In this document: positions 16,678-25,194 of the stretch, piece by piece
How positions within the stretch are numbered: position 1 is the stretch's first letter
Layout of the letters: the number at the start of each line of letters is the position of its first letter
Source of the DNA: Planococcus sp. A6
GTDB taxonomy: Bacteria > Bacillota > Bacilli > Bacillales_A > Planococcaceae
Reading direction: 5' to 3'
Length of the DNA: 64,000 nt
Assembly: GCF_028823615.1 (NCBI RefSeq)
Contig: NZ_JAPEHT010000001.1
Coordinates: forward strand, 1-64,000
The notes under the pieces: model-generated
Told to the model about the DNA's origin: nothing
What the model saw: the letters and a program-made list of their open reading frames with translations, nothing else
Databases searched by the model: none
Position numbers and translations under genes: made by a program

Positions 16678-17277
16678 TTATAAAGATTCTATAAACCTCT
16701 TATATTTACTTTTATTGTTTAAATTATAAACTACACCTAATTTTTTGATTTTTTCAATAACATTTAAAGAATCTCTTTCATTCTCTATACCTTCTATTTC
16801 TAATTCATATTCTTCCTTACCATTTGGGAAAAATGAGTGATCTAACTCAAACTTGTGAGAGTAATCTTTAAAAAGTTCGATAGAGTATCTGATGTTTTTA
16901 AGAGAACCTAGGAGTTTTAAATCGTTTATGGTTTCAGTTATGTACTTACCTCCTTCTGGCGGTAGATAAGAGAATATTATAGATGGAGAAGTTGTACATT
17001 TTTGAAATACGTCAGCGGAAACTTCCTGTTCAAACTCCAAAGAAGAAGCATATGAATTATTAGGTAGAGAGAGTTGTTTTGCCTTTAAACAAAGTAACCA
17101 CTTTTCATTTTCTTTTCTAATTCGCAATGTGATACCTCTTCTTCCTAAATCTAGGGTAGGGGTATCGAAATAATAGTTCTCTTGAATAATTTTTGATTTC
17201 ACGTTATTAGCTTCTTGTAAAAGAATATGATATGTATTTTCTTTAAGAAGAAGTTTTAGTTCTTTTTCAATTTCCAT
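16678..17277 (-). CDS. CYTH domain protein, putative triphosphatase
   Basis: A 199-residue protein with start at 17277, where AAAGGAG is well placed; the frame is open to 17319. It begins with the CYTH signature ExExK (EKELK). It continues with alternating strands rich in paired charged residues (TLRIRKEN, LCLKAKQ, YELEIEG), the pattern of triphosphate tunnel metalloenzymes that cleave inorganic triphosphate or act on nucleotides. Length fits YjbK-type bacterial CYTH proteins. It is strongly AT-rich and divergent from the HD-domain gene at 17378, with about 100 bp between the starts. The substrate is unknown. Confidence 0.8.
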   Translation of the reverse strand: MEIEKELKLLLKENTYHILLQEANNVKSKIIQENYYFDTPTLDLGRRGITLRIRKENEKWLLCLKAKQLSLPNNSYASSLEFEQEVSADVFQKCTTSPSIIFSYLPPEGGKYITETINDLKLLGSLKNIRYSIELFKDYSHKFELDHSFFPNGKEEYELEIEGIENERDSLNVIEKIKKLGVVYNLNNKSKYKRFIESL

Positions 17278-17377
17278 TGTTTCAATTCTCCTTTGTGAAA
17301 ATATAATACTAAAATTCATTTTAGCATAAGGATTAGAGGAGAAGATTCAAACATTTTATCTAAAAAGGAGAAATTTT

Positions 17378-18973
17378 ATGGATTCTATTAAATTGAAATT
17401 ATTTGGCAGTATTAATGATCCTATTCATGGATCGATAAAAATGAGCACTGAAGAAATGAATGTAATTGGACATCCATTATTTAGAAGGTTACATCACGTT
17501 CGTCAAAATTCTTTTTTATACAAAGTTTTTCCATCTGCTAAACATACTAGATTTGAGCACTCTATAGGAGTGATGCATGTAGCAAGTAAAATTCTATCTG
17601 CTTTATTGTTAAATGGAGAGAGTGCTTCAAAAGCGGGAGATTTAGCAGAGCTTGAAAGTCTTGAGGAAAAATTAGGAGAGGTTATGGGTTTAGGATTTAC
17701 TTTAACTAATATAATGAAGGAAGAGGAAATAATTCAAATGTATAGAGAAGTACGTCTAGCTGCCTTACTCCATGATATTGGGCATGGTCCACTGTCACAT
17801 TTATTTGATGCATTTGCTCCATCTACAGAAGATTTTTTAGAAATATTAAAATCCGATATTAATTTAAAAACAGGCTATCCGATAATTTTAGAGGCTTTTG
17901 AGAAGATGCTTATTGATTATAAGTATGAAGAAACAAAAGAGGCAGAAAATAGCGTGACAATAGAACATGAGCATGTTTCTTCATATTTCACGTACAGGAT
18001 ATTAGATACGCTCGAAATAGGGGAAGAACAAGAGAAAAAAGATTTAATTAACAATGTACTGACTATATTGAAACCCAAATTGGCATTGGGAAGAAAAATA
18101 ATTGAAATAGATGGTATGGAAGTAGACGTTCTTCCTTTGCTAAATGACATCGTTGCTGGCGCACCAATTGACTGCGACAGGATGGATTATCTAAAGCGAG
18201 ACAGCTATTTTGCGGGTGTTCCATATGGCAATTATAGTGAAGATAGAATTTTGAAATCTTTTTTACCTTTTATTTCATCTACTGGAGAGCATGTGGTAGC
18301 ACGGTTAGGATTAAAACATAGCGGATTACATTCTATTGAGAACTTTCTACAAGCCAGGTATGAAATGTTTGTTCAGGTTTATGGGCACAAAACTAATGAA
18401 GCATGTAATTTTATGTTAAACAGTTTAGTAGAAGAGGAAAAGAAGGATTTTAAAATTTGGGCTGGTATAGAGCTAGATCATAATGAATTTGAAGATCTCT
18501 ATGTTAATTTAACTGATGAAACTTTTCTAGAGAAACTCTCAAACAATTTAGGGCCGAAGGGTAAGCAAACAGTAAGCTGTTTGGTTGACAGAAAGCTGTG
18601 GAAGAGAGTTTATGAAACCGAAGAGTTTGTAGAAACTCACGAACAAAATCCACAATTAGAAAGTATTATGAATGAAGCTATTAATAAATTTAGTGAAGCA
18701 GATGATACCTTAAAGTTATTCAAAGGGGATAGGTTCCCACTAAAAGATTTTGAAAATGCAGCAAGAATTCTAGAAAAAAATTCATATTCTTATTATGCTG
18801 TTTCGCAAACTCCATTAAATAAAGCTTCGCAAATTATTGAATCTTTAAATAAAGGATTAAGAGTGTGGAGAATTTATAGCTTGAAACAAAAGACAGAGGC
18901 GGTCAGTAAACTTGCGAAGGAAGAAATTCACCCTCAAATAAAAAGCTTGCAAAATCTAGGGATCGTAAAATAG
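17378..18973 (+). CDS. HD-domain phosphohydrolase, SAMHD1/dNTPase-like
   Basis: A 531-residue protein with the classical dNTP-triphosphohydrolase HD pattern: RFEHSIGV (His61), then LLHDIGHGPLSH (His132-Asp133), and a later CDRMDYLKRD segment carrying the final aspartate. The N-terminus DPIHG is also typical of this group. Members hydrolyse dNTPs or other nucleotides, and several act in antiviral defence. The gene is AT-rich, has AAAAAGGAG before its ATG, and is divergent from the CYTH triphosphatase gene. The pairing of two phosphate-cleaving enzymes suggests a nucleotide-linked function; this is inference. Confidence 0.85.
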   Translation: MDSIKLKLFGSINDPIHGSIKMSTEEMNVIGHPLFRRLHHVRQNSFLYKVFPSAKHTRFEHSIGVMHVASKILSALLLNGESASKAGDLAELESLEEKLGEVMGLGFTLTNIMKEEEIIQMYREVRLAALLHDIGHGPLSHLFDAFAPSTEDFLEILKSDINLKTGYPIILEAFEKMLIDYKYEETKEAENSVTIEHEHVSSYFTYRILDTLEIGEEQEKKDLINNVLTILKPKLALGRKIIEIDGMEVDVLPLLNDIVAGAPIDCDRMDYLKRDSYFAGVPYGNYSEDRILKSFLPFISSTGEHVVARLGLKHSGLHSIENFLQARYEMFVQVYGHKTNEACNFMLNSLVEEEKKDFKIWAGIELDHNEFEDLYVNLTDETFLEKLSNNLGPKGKQTVSCLVDRKLWKRVYETEEFVETHEQNPQLESIMNEAINKFSEADDTLKLFKGDRFPLKDFENAARILEKNSYSYYAVSQTPLNKASQIIESLNKGLRVWRIYSLKQKTEAVSKLAKEEIHPQIKSLQNLGIVK

Positions 18974-19057
18974 CTTTCTGAAATAAGGAACTTCTATTTA
19001 TGTATCCTATTTATAGATAGTAAGGTTTTAATGGATCAATAGGATAGATTCACTCAC

Positions 19058-19086
19058 AAAAAAAGCCGCCTTATGGCGGCCTTTCT
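19058..19086 (-). terminator. Terminator of the DUF262 gene (possibly bidirectional)
   Basis: GCCGCC (19065-19070), TTAT loop, GGCGGC (19075-19080). An A-run on the left becomes a T-tract when read on the minus strand, fitting the gene that ends at 19138. The HD gene on the plus strand can also end here. Confidence 0.75.
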
Positions 19087-19137
19087 AAACCTGGTCTGAG
19101 ATGCATTTGATTTTGCAGCATGAGTTGTCTTCAAGAT

Positions 19138-20334
19138 TCAACTAGAAGCTTTATCTAATAGTTCGTTATATATGCTTCTTCGAGCAGAATTACTTTGATT
19201 ATTAAATTTCACCGTACAGACCCACGAATTGAGTTCAGCTTTTACTTGTTCGGGTACACTGTTTAAAGCGGTGTAAGGGCTATACACAAAGAATCCAATC
19301 AGATACAAAATATAATCAATCCTATTAATTTTATCAAATAAATTTTGCTCGTCTAAAAATTCTAAAGACAGTTCTAGGGAATTTAAAGTAAGAGTCAAAA
19401 CTTCTCGAAATTTGACAATATCTAATTTAATTAATACATCTTCTTTAGTATCCGAAGGAATGGGAGCATAGTTAGTACTATGCTTACCATTTTTCATAAT
19501 CACTTCATAAGCTGGATTTAAGGCGGCAATTGGATAAGAAACATTAGTGGTAAAGGGACTAAAGAGTTCATCAATACCATAAGATTTAAACATTTCTTTA
19601 AACGGGATAGTGTATTCAGTATAAATATCGAAATTTTGCAATTTTAATTTGGAAAAAGCCATTTGAATTGTTGTAACTCTACTACCGGCATTATTCAAAA
19701 TTTCGAACCATTCTACCTGTTCTTCTTCAGTTAAATCCTCTGCAATATTTATAGTGTAGTTATAGTTGTGAATTTTACTTCGAACATTCACTAGCAAAGG
19801 ATAAAGTTTGGAAATGAGATTTCGTTCTGCTAAATATTCCTCGAGTAATCTTTCATCCTCATTTAATAAAATTCCGACAGGGATTTCAGAATTTGAAGGC
19901 GAACCTTCTATAATTCTAAATTTTGCTCTTGAAACATCTAATACAACATTCACAAAATCAGGGTGATTAATAAAGCATTTAAAATTAGTTGTTAACCTTT
20001 GTTGTCCATCTATAGCAGATTGATGAGCATTTAAAATTTGACTATCGGCAATTAATTCTCTATCAATGAAGGAAATTTGAGAGACGGAATTTTCAGCATA
20101 GATTTTATTTATTTCATTTATTGAAATAGGAGAAACGGGGGCTTTTCCGAATAGTTGGTAATTCAAAAGGTCTACGGACTTCTTTAACGTCCAACTCACA
20201 TCCCTTTGATAAAGAGGAAGGGTAATTTTGTTTTCTTTAATTTTTCTGCACATTTCATGAACTTCCATACTATGACTTTTTTTCGTGGGGTTAAAAGACA
20301 CGGCTTGTCTGAGCTTAGTACTTATACGAACCAT
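19138..20334 (-). CDS. DUF262 (GmrS-like) domain protein
   Basis: A 398-residue protein whose N-terminal half is a DUF262 domain: LPLYQRDVSW near residues 38-47 and the signature IDGQQRLTT near 118-126. The latter is the ParB/Srx-like nucleotide-binding motif of GmrSD and related defence proteins. In GmrSD the DUF262 part is joined to a DUF1524 HNH nuclease; no such HNH motif is visible in the C-terminus here. The gene is AT-rich and begins at an ATG behind AAGGAGGAG. A perfect 11-bp inverted repeat lies just upstream. Role in restriction of foreign DNA is likely by family but not shown. Confidence 0.75.
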   Translation of the reverse strand: MVRISTKLRQAVSFNPTKKSHSMEVHEMCRKIKENKITLPLYQRDVSWTLKKSVDLLNYQLFGKAPVSPISINEINKIYAENSVSQISFIDRELIADSQILNAHQSAIDGQQRLTTNFKCFINHPDFVNVVLDVSRAKFRIIEGSPSNSEIPVGILLNEDERLLEEYLAERNLISKLYPLLVNVRSKIHNYNYTINIAEDLTEEEQVEWFEILNNAGSRVTTIQMAFSKLKLQNFDIYTEYTIPFKEMFKSYGIDELFSPFTTNVSYPIAALNPAYEVIMKNGKHSTNYAPIPSDTKEDVLIKLDIVKFREVLTLTLNSLELSLEFLDEQNLFDKINRIDYILYLIGFFVYSPYTALNSVPEQVKAELNSWVCTVKFNNQSNSARRSIYNELLDKASS

Positions 20335-20349
20335 AAAACTCCTCCTTGT

Positions 20350-20376
20350 AGTAGCTGCTAAAAAGTAGCAGCTACT
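20350..20376 (-). promoter_or_regulatory. Perfect inverted repeat before the DUF262 gene
   Basis: AGTAGCTGCTA (20350-20360), AAAAG, TAGCAGCTACT (20366-20376). It lies between the predicted promoter (20389-20417) and the ribosome binding site, so it may be an operator near the transcription start or a leader hairpin. Its 17-bp core recurs with one change at 30766-30782. Confidence 0.65.
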
Positions 20377-20388
20377 TAATTTATTTAC

Positions 20389-20417
20389 ATTTTATACTTA
20401 TCAGATTAATTAATCAA
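20389..20417 (-). promoter_or_regulatory. Predicted sigma-A promoter of the DUF262 gene
   Basis: On the minus strand TTGATT (20417-20412), 17-bp spacer, TAAAAT (20394-20389). The inverted repeat at 20350-20376 falls just downstream of the expected start site. Confidence 0.5.
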
Positions 20418-20612
20418 GTTTTTAGTGAAATAAAATTTCAAAAAAAGATCTTTTATTTAAATGTAAAATAATTTTAGTTGCGAAATGAGAGAGCTGCACT
20501 AGTACTAGGTGGTGTGAAACAATGTATTTCTCTATATTTTTTCATTGCAAAACACGGTTGGTTCGGAAGTATGTCACTTTAAGGGAAACGAAATGCTAAG
20601 GAGACTCAATCG

Positions 20613-21311
20613 ATGAAATACTTCACGAAGGCTTGGTATGAAGAAATGCAGGTTGCCGGTTTTCTCGTATTGCCGGAGACAGAAGAGGATTGGCAAGAGG
20701 AATTGGATTATTACCGTGAGGAAGGAAAAGATTTGCGGGAGTTGAATTTGCGCAATCTGGCCGATATGCGGGAAAGTTTGATGCGCTATTTGCCAGAGAC
20801 GTTTCATCCATATATCTACGATGGCACACTGGTGACAGAATACCCGACACCAGAGCTGCGCATGCTCGTTAATCGATGGGAACGAGATTACGAGCGGCGG
20901 ATGGAAGAACTGAGTGATCAGTATCAGCAGGATTTCGAATCGATCAAAGTGGAGCTTCCGCCAAATGCAGTCGAGCTGGTGGATAATGGTTTGCACGATG
21001 CGGTTGTCCGTTCTGTTGAAAGACCTTCTGAAGATCGGCTAGTCCTGACGCTCGACTGCAGTGGAGGTTTCTATTACTTCACCGACGTCCGGTTCACTTT
21101 TGAAGGGGTGACTTATTCAGATATCCCGGCTGATTTCAAAGGTGCCTGGTGGCTGTGTGACGAGATTTATAAAACAGAAGATGGCTTCGATCTTCATACC
21201 TTGTTTGATTCCCCAATGACGGAGACAGTGATCCGTGCACGCGATGTGAAAATCGAGCCTAGAAAAATGCCGTTGATGCGCCGGCTGCAGACTTGGTATA
21301 GAAGAAGGTAG
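20613..21311 (+). CDS. DUF4085 family protein
   Basis: A 232-residue soluble protein beginning MKYFTKAWYEEMQ, the typical opening of DUF4085 proteins in Bacilli. A helical, strongly charged N-terminal half (to about 115) is followed by a beta-rich C-terminal half with LTLDCSGGFYYF and an aromatic GAWWLCDEIY segment. The family has no assigned role. AAGGAG is 10 nt before the ATG. Composition returns to that of the core genome, unlike the preceding AT-rich genes, so it may mark the edge of the inserted segment. Confidence 0.7.
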   Translation: MKYFTKAWYEEMQVAGFLVLPETEEDWQEELDYYREEGKDLRELNLRNLADMRESLMRYLPETFHPYIYDGTLVTEYPTPELRMLVNRWERDYERRMEELSDQYQQDFESIKVELPPNAVELVDNGLHDAVVRSVERPSEDRLVLTLDCSGGFYYFTDVRFTFEGVTYSDIPADFKGAWWLCDEIYKTEDGFDLHTLFDSPMTETVIRARDVKIEPRKMPLMRRLQTWYRRR

Positions 21312-21351
21312 CTAACTTTAATTTTTCAAACTGAGATTAGGGGTAATATCA

Positions 21352-22188
21352 ATGGACAGTTATAAAGAATACTTGGTCTTATTATCCAAAAGTTATGAAG
21401 ACGCAATAGAATGGTTGCTTCAAAAATACGGTTCTGCACAAGATGATTATTTCAGGGAAGCTTCATACCAGAGGTTTATGAACGGAGAAATAAAGAACAT
21501 TACAAAAGGTAAATTCTCGAGAACAACTGAAGGTCTATATTGCCATCATATAGATGAAATCAAGTGGTTAAAGATATCTGATCAAGATTTTGTAAAAGAT
21601 TATAGTATCCCCTTTGAGTCTCAAAGAAAAAACAGGTTGGTACATTGTGACTTAGCCGAGCATACGATTTTGCACGTATTGATAACAAAGGAAACTTCTT
21701 TTGAATATGGCTATCCGGGATATGAAGTGTTTTTAAAAAGGCTAATGGAAGAATGGTACCTTGATGAAAGAAAACCCAATCCGGACTGGATGAAACGGTG
21801 TTATTTGAAGTCGTTTCTGAAGCCTCAACAAGCATTTGAATTGGTAAAAGAAATGCAGAGAGTATTAGTAGAGAGTTATTTTAACAGTTTAGAGGATTAT
21901 TTTGAGGAAAAGAAGAAAAGGGAAGAACAAATACAACAGTGGCAAGAACAGCGAAAACAAAGACGAATAGACGAGAGTGCACGTTGGATTGAGGTTGCAA
22001 AGCAATTACATCATAAGAGCCTTAGGAATGATATTGTTACTGCCAGCTATTTTATTCGCGTAGAATATAGAGATGTAATGGATTTATCAAAACAAGCCAC
22101 TACCTTTAAAGAGTATGATCGCGAGATGAAAAAATATAGAAAAGAAGAAATATTGGATGAGCTTTTGGTATATATAAAGTCTTTTTGA
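21352..22188 (+). CDS. Putative HNH-like nuclease domain protein
   Basis: A 278-residue protein with CHHIDE near residue 65 and, after an Asn-containing stretch, CDLAEHTILHVLI near 99-111. This HH...N...EH..LH spacing resembles variant HNH-type endonuclease domains. The second half is a long charged helix (about 170-215, with many Glu, Lys, Gln, Arg), likely coiled coil. No exact family recognised; the HNH reading is based on motif spacing only. Its ATG follows AGGGGT. It lies in the accessory region after DUF4085. Confidence 0.5.
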   Translation: MDSYKEYLVLLSKSYEDAIEWLLQKYGSAQDDYFREASYQRFMNGEIKNITKGKFSRTTEGLYCHHIDEIKWLKISDQDFVKDYSIPFESQRKNRLVHCDLAEHTILHVLITKETSFEYGYPGYEVFLKRLMEEWYLDERKPNPDWMKRCYLKSFLKPQQAFELVKEMQRVLVESYFNSLEDYFEEKKKREEQIQQWQEQRKQRRIDESARWIEVAKQLHHKSLRNDIVTASYFIRVEYRDVMDLSKQATTFKEYDREMKKYRKEEILDELLVYIKSF

Positions 22189-22300
22189 AATTGGTGTAAA
22201 GTGTTAAAAATAGAACACTCTCGTTGGTGTAAGGAAGGGCAATTTTCAATCTTTTTATTTATTATCGATTTATAGAAATCGTAATTAAGAGGGGGACAAT

Positions 22301-22849
22301 ATGAGTTCAATTTATGGAAGGAATTTACTTGAAACCGTCATTGAAAAATCTTCAAAGAAATCGTGGGACAGCGCTGTACTAGAATGGGAAATCGATGATG
22401 TAATTGAAGATAAAGATAATAAATCTACTTGTATATGTGGGAAAGAAAATATTAGATATTTATTTACAATCAGAAATTCATATAATCAAAATACACTTTT
22501 CCCTATTGGAAGTTCTTGTATTAAGAAGTTTAATCGTGAAGATTTAAATGAAATTACTTTAATTAATGAAAAGTTGTTTAAGTTATTTCATGCTATTAAA
22601 ACAAATAAATATATCCAATTAAGTTCTGATTATTTTTCGAGAAAACTATTAGAATACTTTTTTAATCAAGGGGTTTTCAAACCTAGTCAATATAACAATT
22701 TTAATGGGGAAAAGGATTACAATTTTATGCTGAAAATGTTTAATATGAGAAGCCAGCCGACTGCCAGCCAGTCAAAGAAAATAAATGCTATTATCATGAC
22801 TTCTATAAAACCGTATCTGGTACACATGCTTAATGATAAGACTTTGTGA
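22301..22849 (+). CDS. Protein with CxCG zinc-binding motif, unknown function
   Basis: A 182-residue AT-rich gene with GAGGGGG just upstream of its ATG. The central part has Cys44-x-Cys46-Gly, then a strand (IRYLFTIRN), then LFPIGSSCIKKF with Cys73, a short zinc-ribbon or knuckle-like module. The C-terminal part is helical with many aromatic and Lys residues. I do not recognise a named family. It is the last gene before the decayed monooxygenase fragment. Confidence 0.55.
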   Translation: MSSIYGRNLLETVIEKSSKKSWDSAVLEWEIDDVIEDKDNKSTCICGKENIRYLFTIRNSYNQNTLFPIGSSCIKKFNREDLNEITLINEKLFKLFHAIKTNKYIQLSSDYFSRKLLEYFFNQGVFKPSQYNNFNGEKDYNFMLKMFNMRSQPTASQSKKINAIIMTSIKPYLVHMLNDKTL

Positions 22850-22972
22850 GAATTGAGTTCAAGAAAGGACCGATGTGGAAACTGCTGAGTTCGCATACGA
22901 GTCAAACAACAGGTGTTGTGCTGTTCCCTGAGAAGTATGTGAATTACCCTAGCCTTCTTTCCTATTACTATC

Positions 22973-23335
22973 CTAGTCTGCTCCAAAAGCCACAATCTCA
23001 AAAGCCTCCAAATACATTTTCAACATACGCAGCCATTACTTTTCAGTCGCAAGCGCCACATGGCCATCCGGCCGAATCAGGTATAGCTCATCTTGCTTAA
23101 ATCCTACATTCCTCATTTTAGCTTTCCAAGGAAACCCATGGAGCTCAAGTGAATGCAAACAGGCAAAGTCGATGAGTTTTGGGTTTGCTTTGCCGTAGAT
23201 AAGGATTTGCCAATCGACGGAGCGTAGCGGCACGAAATTATCGCCATTTGCGGTTTCGTTCCACGGCAAGGGCCTGCTACAGTAATTGATATGGATTTAA
23301 GAAAACACCTTAAATGCATTTCTTGAAACGCAAAA
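22973..23335 (-). pseudogene. Remnant of the 3' end of an FAD-dependent monooxygenase
   Basis: Read on the minus strand this encodes PWNETANGDNF, VDWQILIYGKA, FPWKAKM and LIRPDGHVALATEK, clearly homologous to the last ~120 residues of the intact monooxygenase at 25195-26724. After ATEK an in-frame TAA (23036-23038) replaces the glutamine codon of the intact gene. The frame then runs on with WLRMLKMYLEAFEIVAFGAD to a TAG at 22973. A deletion of roughly 40 bp relative to the paralogue lies near 23276. No start codon or N-terminal part remains, so it is a dead fragment. Confidence 0.85.
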
Positions 23336-23376
23336 ACCCGATCCAGCGCAAAGTTTCCACACCGGATCGGGCTTTT
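23332..23376 (-). terminator. Terminator of yfkAB
   Basis: AAAAACCCGATCC (23332-23344) and GGATCGGGCTTTT (23364-23376) with a 19-nt loop. It lies immediately after the yfkAB stop on the minus strand and is usable in both directions. Confidence 0.8.
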
Positions 23377-23379
23377 CAT

Positions 23380-24510
23380 TTAAACAGTAATTCTCGATTT
23401 TTGGACGGTGAAATCGATGTCGGGGTAGTAGGCATCTTTCACCAATAAATTCGGTCCGAGGCATTTGGCGGCTGGGCAATGGCAGGCGATCGTTTTGGCT
23501 AATGGCCGCTCCAGCCAGCGGTCAAGCATTGCCGGCAGCGAATCGTGCTGGATATTGCCCATCGCGGGTGTGTCGCCGAAATCGGTGACGATGACTTCAC
23601 CGGTGAAGATATTCACATTGAGCCGTGAGCGTCCGTCTGGGTCATTGCGGACGGTGACGTTTTTGCTTGAGTGGATGCGGTTCAGGAGTTCAATGTCTTC
23701 GTCGTTTTGGCTGCACGGGTAAAACGGCAAGGTACCAAAGAGCATCCAGACATTCTCATCGCGGACATCCAGTAATTCGTGGATCGCTGTTCTCGTTTCA
23801 TCGAGCGACAGCACTTCCAATTGGCTGGCGAAATCGCTTGGGTACATCGGATGCACTTCGTGGCGTGCGCATTTCATTTCTTCAATGATTTGCTTATGTA
23901 TGTTTTTCAGATGAGGCAAGGTCCGCTTGTTCAGCATCGTTTCCGCCGAGACCATGACGCCCGCTTCTGCGAGTGCGCGGCTGTTGTCGATCATGCGCTG
24001 GAACTGTTCAGCCCGGCGCTCACGGGAAGGCTTGCGTTCCATATTGGCAAATCCGCCATCGACAAAATCATCGATCGTGCCCCAGTTATGGGAAATGTGC
24101 AGGACATCCAAATAAGGGGCGATTTCCATATAGCGGTCCAGCGGCATCGTCAGGTTTGAATTCATCTGTGTGCGGATGCCGCGTGCATGGGCGTATTTCA
24201 GGAGGGGCAAGACATAATTGGCGACCGATTTTTTCGAAAACATCGGCTCTCCGCCCGTCAAGCTGATGGTCCGCAAATGAGGGATTTCATCGAGGCGCGA
24301 AAAGAGCAGCTCGATCGGCAGCGCATCCGGATCCTTGTGCTCGAGCATATAGCCGACCGCACAATGTTCACAGCGCATATTGCATAAATAAGTCGTGGTG
24401 AATTCGATGCTGGATAATGTCAGTTTCCCATGGTCTTCGATATCCATATACGCTTCCCATGGATCGTATTGAGGGGTGATCTGTTTGAGTGTTGTTGCCT
24501 GGTTTTCCAT
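23380..24510 (-). CDS. yfkAB: Radical SAM/CxCxxxxC protein YfkAB
   Basis: A 376-residue radical SAM protein. The [4Fe-4S]/SAM motif CNMRCEHC is followed by a SLTGGEP glycine-rich SAM-binding segment. The C-terminus carries CHCPAAKCLGP, the second cysteine cluster (CxCxxxxC) that defines the Bacillus YfkAB group. The reaction is not known. The ATG at 24510 is preferred because TAGGAG is about 10 nt upstream; the frame stays open to 24561 with less suitable starts. It stands alone between the pseudogene and a divergent small gene. Confidence 0.88.
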   Translation of the reverse strand: MENQATTLKQITPQYDPWEAYMDIEDHGKLTLSSIEFTTTYLCNMRCEHCAVGYMLEHKDPDALPIELLFSRLDEIPHLRTISLTGGEPMFSKKSVANYVLPLLKYAHARGIRTQMNSNLTMPLDRYMEIAPYLDVLHISHNWGTIDDFVDGGFANMERKPSRERRAEQFQRMIDNSRALAEAGVMVSAETMLNKRTLPHLKNIHKQIIEEMKCARHEVHPMYPSDFASQLEVLSLDETRTAIHELLDVRDENVWMLFGTLPFYPCSQNDEDIELLNRIHSSKNVTVRNDPDGRSRLNVNIFTGEVIVTDFGDTPAMGNIQHDSLPAMLDRWLERPLAKTIACHCPAAKCLGPNLLVKDAYYPDIDFTVQKSRITV

Positions 24511-24731
24511 ATGTATCGTACTCCTAATCATTTTTTCGACTCTTAAGTATGCGCTTTTCAAATGGCTTGCGCAAGAGCTTGTTTAATATGGTATAAAGGG
24601 TGCGAACTAGTTTCATTTATTCTTTTATCATTTTTTAACTAAATATTCTATTTTTTTGAGCTTTTTACTAGTAATCAAACGTTTGTTCCGGTATATTAAA
24701 AGCATATCACTATGGGATGAGGTGGATTTCG

Positions 24732-25058
24732 ATGGTGCTAGCGATCAAAGAAGTGAACGGATTTGAAAAAGGTATGGAATATACGAGGGATCTTGAGTTT
24801 TTGTCATGCTTTACAAACGACGAACATCGGGTAGTCTCTTTAATAGATACAGACGGCAATGTTTTTTACTGGACGACTACGGAAGGGTCGCCCGAATATC
24901 GAAACTTCCGGTTAAAAGCTACTTATACATTTAAAGTTAGTTATATATCGACCATACTGGGCCCTTCCAGCCCGAAGGTCATTATTGCCGAATTGAAGGA
25001 CATATCAGCCAGAAAAAGCATGTATGGCAAGGCAAAGCGCTTCAAACTAAATGCTTGA
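24732..25058 (+). CDS. Hypothetical protein
   Basis: A 108-residue soluble protein. The start is taken at the ATG at 24732 with GAGGTGG 8 nt before it, rather than the ATG at 24717. It contains several beta-strand-like segments (RVVSLIDTDGNVFYW, TYTFKVSYI, KVIIAELKDI) and a basic end, giving the impression of a small barrel or OB-like domain. This is a visual impression only. No family recognised and no operon partner. A hairpin at 25118-25170 follows. Confidence 0.55.
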   Translation: MVLAIKEVNGFEKGMEYTRDLEFLSCFTNDEHRVVSLIDTDGNVFYWTTTEGSPEYRNFRLKATYTFKVSYISTILGPSSPKVIIAELKDISARKSMYGKAKRFKLNA

Positions 25059-25117
25059 TTCACATAAATCATCGCCCTGTGTCAAAATCGATTCAGTGCA
25101 TGGACTGCAATTGTATG

Positions 25118-25170
25118 CAAAATAAGCCGTATCCAGAAACCTTGATGGTTAATGGGTGCGGCTTATTTTG
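25118..25170 (+). terminator. Bidirectional terminator
   Basis: CAAAATAAGCCG (25118-25129) pairs perfectly with CGGCTTATTTTG (25159-25170) across a 29-nt loop. It lies between the plus-strand 108-residue gene and the convergent monooxygenase gene. Confidence 0.65.
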
Positions 25171-25194
25171 TGTATTTTCATTGCTGTTTCAATC

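Noticed and set aside
22846-23100. Plus-strand 84-codon ORF
   Set aside because: It overlaps the monooxygenase remnant, whose minus-strand reading has clear homology; the plus-strand product has no pattern.
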